From positions 1 through 5,479 of the forward strand of contig JADFYC010000264.1 in NCBI GenBank assembly GCA_015233295.1: DNA of 5,479 bases, read 5' to 3'. The notes beneath the pieces are model-generated. The model was given only the letters and a program-made list of their open reading frames with translations. It was not told the origin of the DNA and ran no database searches. The position numbers and the translations under genes were made by a program. The DNA comes from Deltaproteobacteria bacterium (GTDB lineage: Bacteria > Desulfobacterota > JADFXK01). This document shows positions 5,074 through 5,479 of the stretch, piece after piece (positions within the stretch are counted from its first letter, which is position 1; every line of letters starts with the position of its first letter).

Positions 5074-5479
5074 CTAGGCCCGATAAGTGGTCATTTCGCT
5101 TAGCTGTTTCCTTAGTTCTTCGGAGAGGGCGTTGTTGGCCGCATCTATGGTCAGCTTCGGCATACCCCCGAATATCTGGTAGGCCCGGTTCAACGTGCGG
5201 TCATCCCAAATGGTCTGGTTATCAAGTCTGGTCAGTCTTTCAGAAGCCAGGGCCGGTTGCCAGCCGCCTAATTTGTAGGTTATCCAGCGATTGCATACTC
5301 TGGCCACCAAGGGACTCTTATTCAGGAATTTACCTTTTTCGGCCGGCGGAATGTGGCGTCTATTTTCCAATAACCAGGCCAGGGAGACCATGTCGTGAGC
5401 CACCACCGAATCCGAGGCGATAACCACGCCGTTATCAGGCTGGTACACATAACCGTAATCGGGACCAAAGGTTGTCAGA
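5074..5479 (-). CDS. DUF362-like protein, C-terminal part (gene continues beyond the right edge)
   Basis: The frame stays open to the window edge, so only the last 134 or so residues are present and the true start lies outside. The GTG at 5446-5448 is in frame but unlikely to be the start, because family-like sequence (TTFGPDYGYVYQPD) precedes or spans it. The visible part has GVVIASDSVVAHDMVSLAWL and then a charged helical tail with FGGMPKLTIDAANNAL. The 'VIASxxxVAxDxVSLAW' pattern is what I associate with DUF362-domain proteins. Many of these carry ferredoxin-like clusters or are of unknown function; no cysteine cluster is visible in this portion. It ends 6 nt before the hydrolase ATG and is probably the upstream gene of the same operon. 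The family assignment is from memory of the motif and is moderate. Confidence 0.6.
   Translation of the reverse strand, partial: LTTFGPDYGYVYQPDNGVVIASDSVVAHDMVSLAWLLENRRHIPPAEKGKFLNKSPLVARVCNRWITYKLGGWQPALASERLTRLDNQTIWDDRTLNRAYQIFGGMPKLTIDAANNALSEELRKQLSEMTTYRA

Overview
The window looks like a bacterial chromosome segment of roughly even GC content. Its gene content (a short MoaE-like protein, tatA-tatB-tatC, a DUF362-type protein, and intergenic 'GCAGAGGACGC' repeats) suggests a Desulfobacterota (deltaproteobacterial) or similar anaerobe. That placement is an inference from family resemblance, because no rRNA or marker gene is present.

Layout from left to right: (1) a minus-strand VOC/glyoxalase-fold metalloenzyme (59-682) with an unusually long C-terminal tail; (2) a gene-free interval of about 650 bp (683-1334) holding a fragment of an intergenic repeat and the leader of the next operon; (3) a plus-strand tatA (1335), tatB (1681), tatC (2243) operon encoding a complete twin-arginine translocase, with tatB and tatC overlapping; (4) a long inverted repeat (3053-3217, with 27-bp perfect outer arms) between convergent genes; (5) a minus-strand moaE-like gene (3228-3585), split by an apparent +1 frameshift; (6) an AT-rich gap with a candidate promoter; (7) a minus-strand operon reading DUF362-like protein (runs off the right edge), alpha/beta hydrolase (3994-5067), small 88-aa helical protein (3731-3997). 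The last two genes overlap by ATGA.

Functionally, the Tat system exports folded, cofactor-loaded proteins, and molybdopterin enzymes are classic Tat clients. A molybdopterin-synthase-like gene facing tatABC is therefore thematically coherent, but it is convergent and not co-transcribed with it. The hydrolase operon appears separate. Its most interesting aspect is that the 88-aa protein resembles the N-terminal helical region carried by longer relatives of the adjacent hydrolase.

I found no CRISPR array, tRNA, rRNA, transposase, phage gene or clear undescribed defence-like system. The observations most worth checking are the frameshifted moaE, the long hairpin repeat, and the split hydrolase/small-protein pair.
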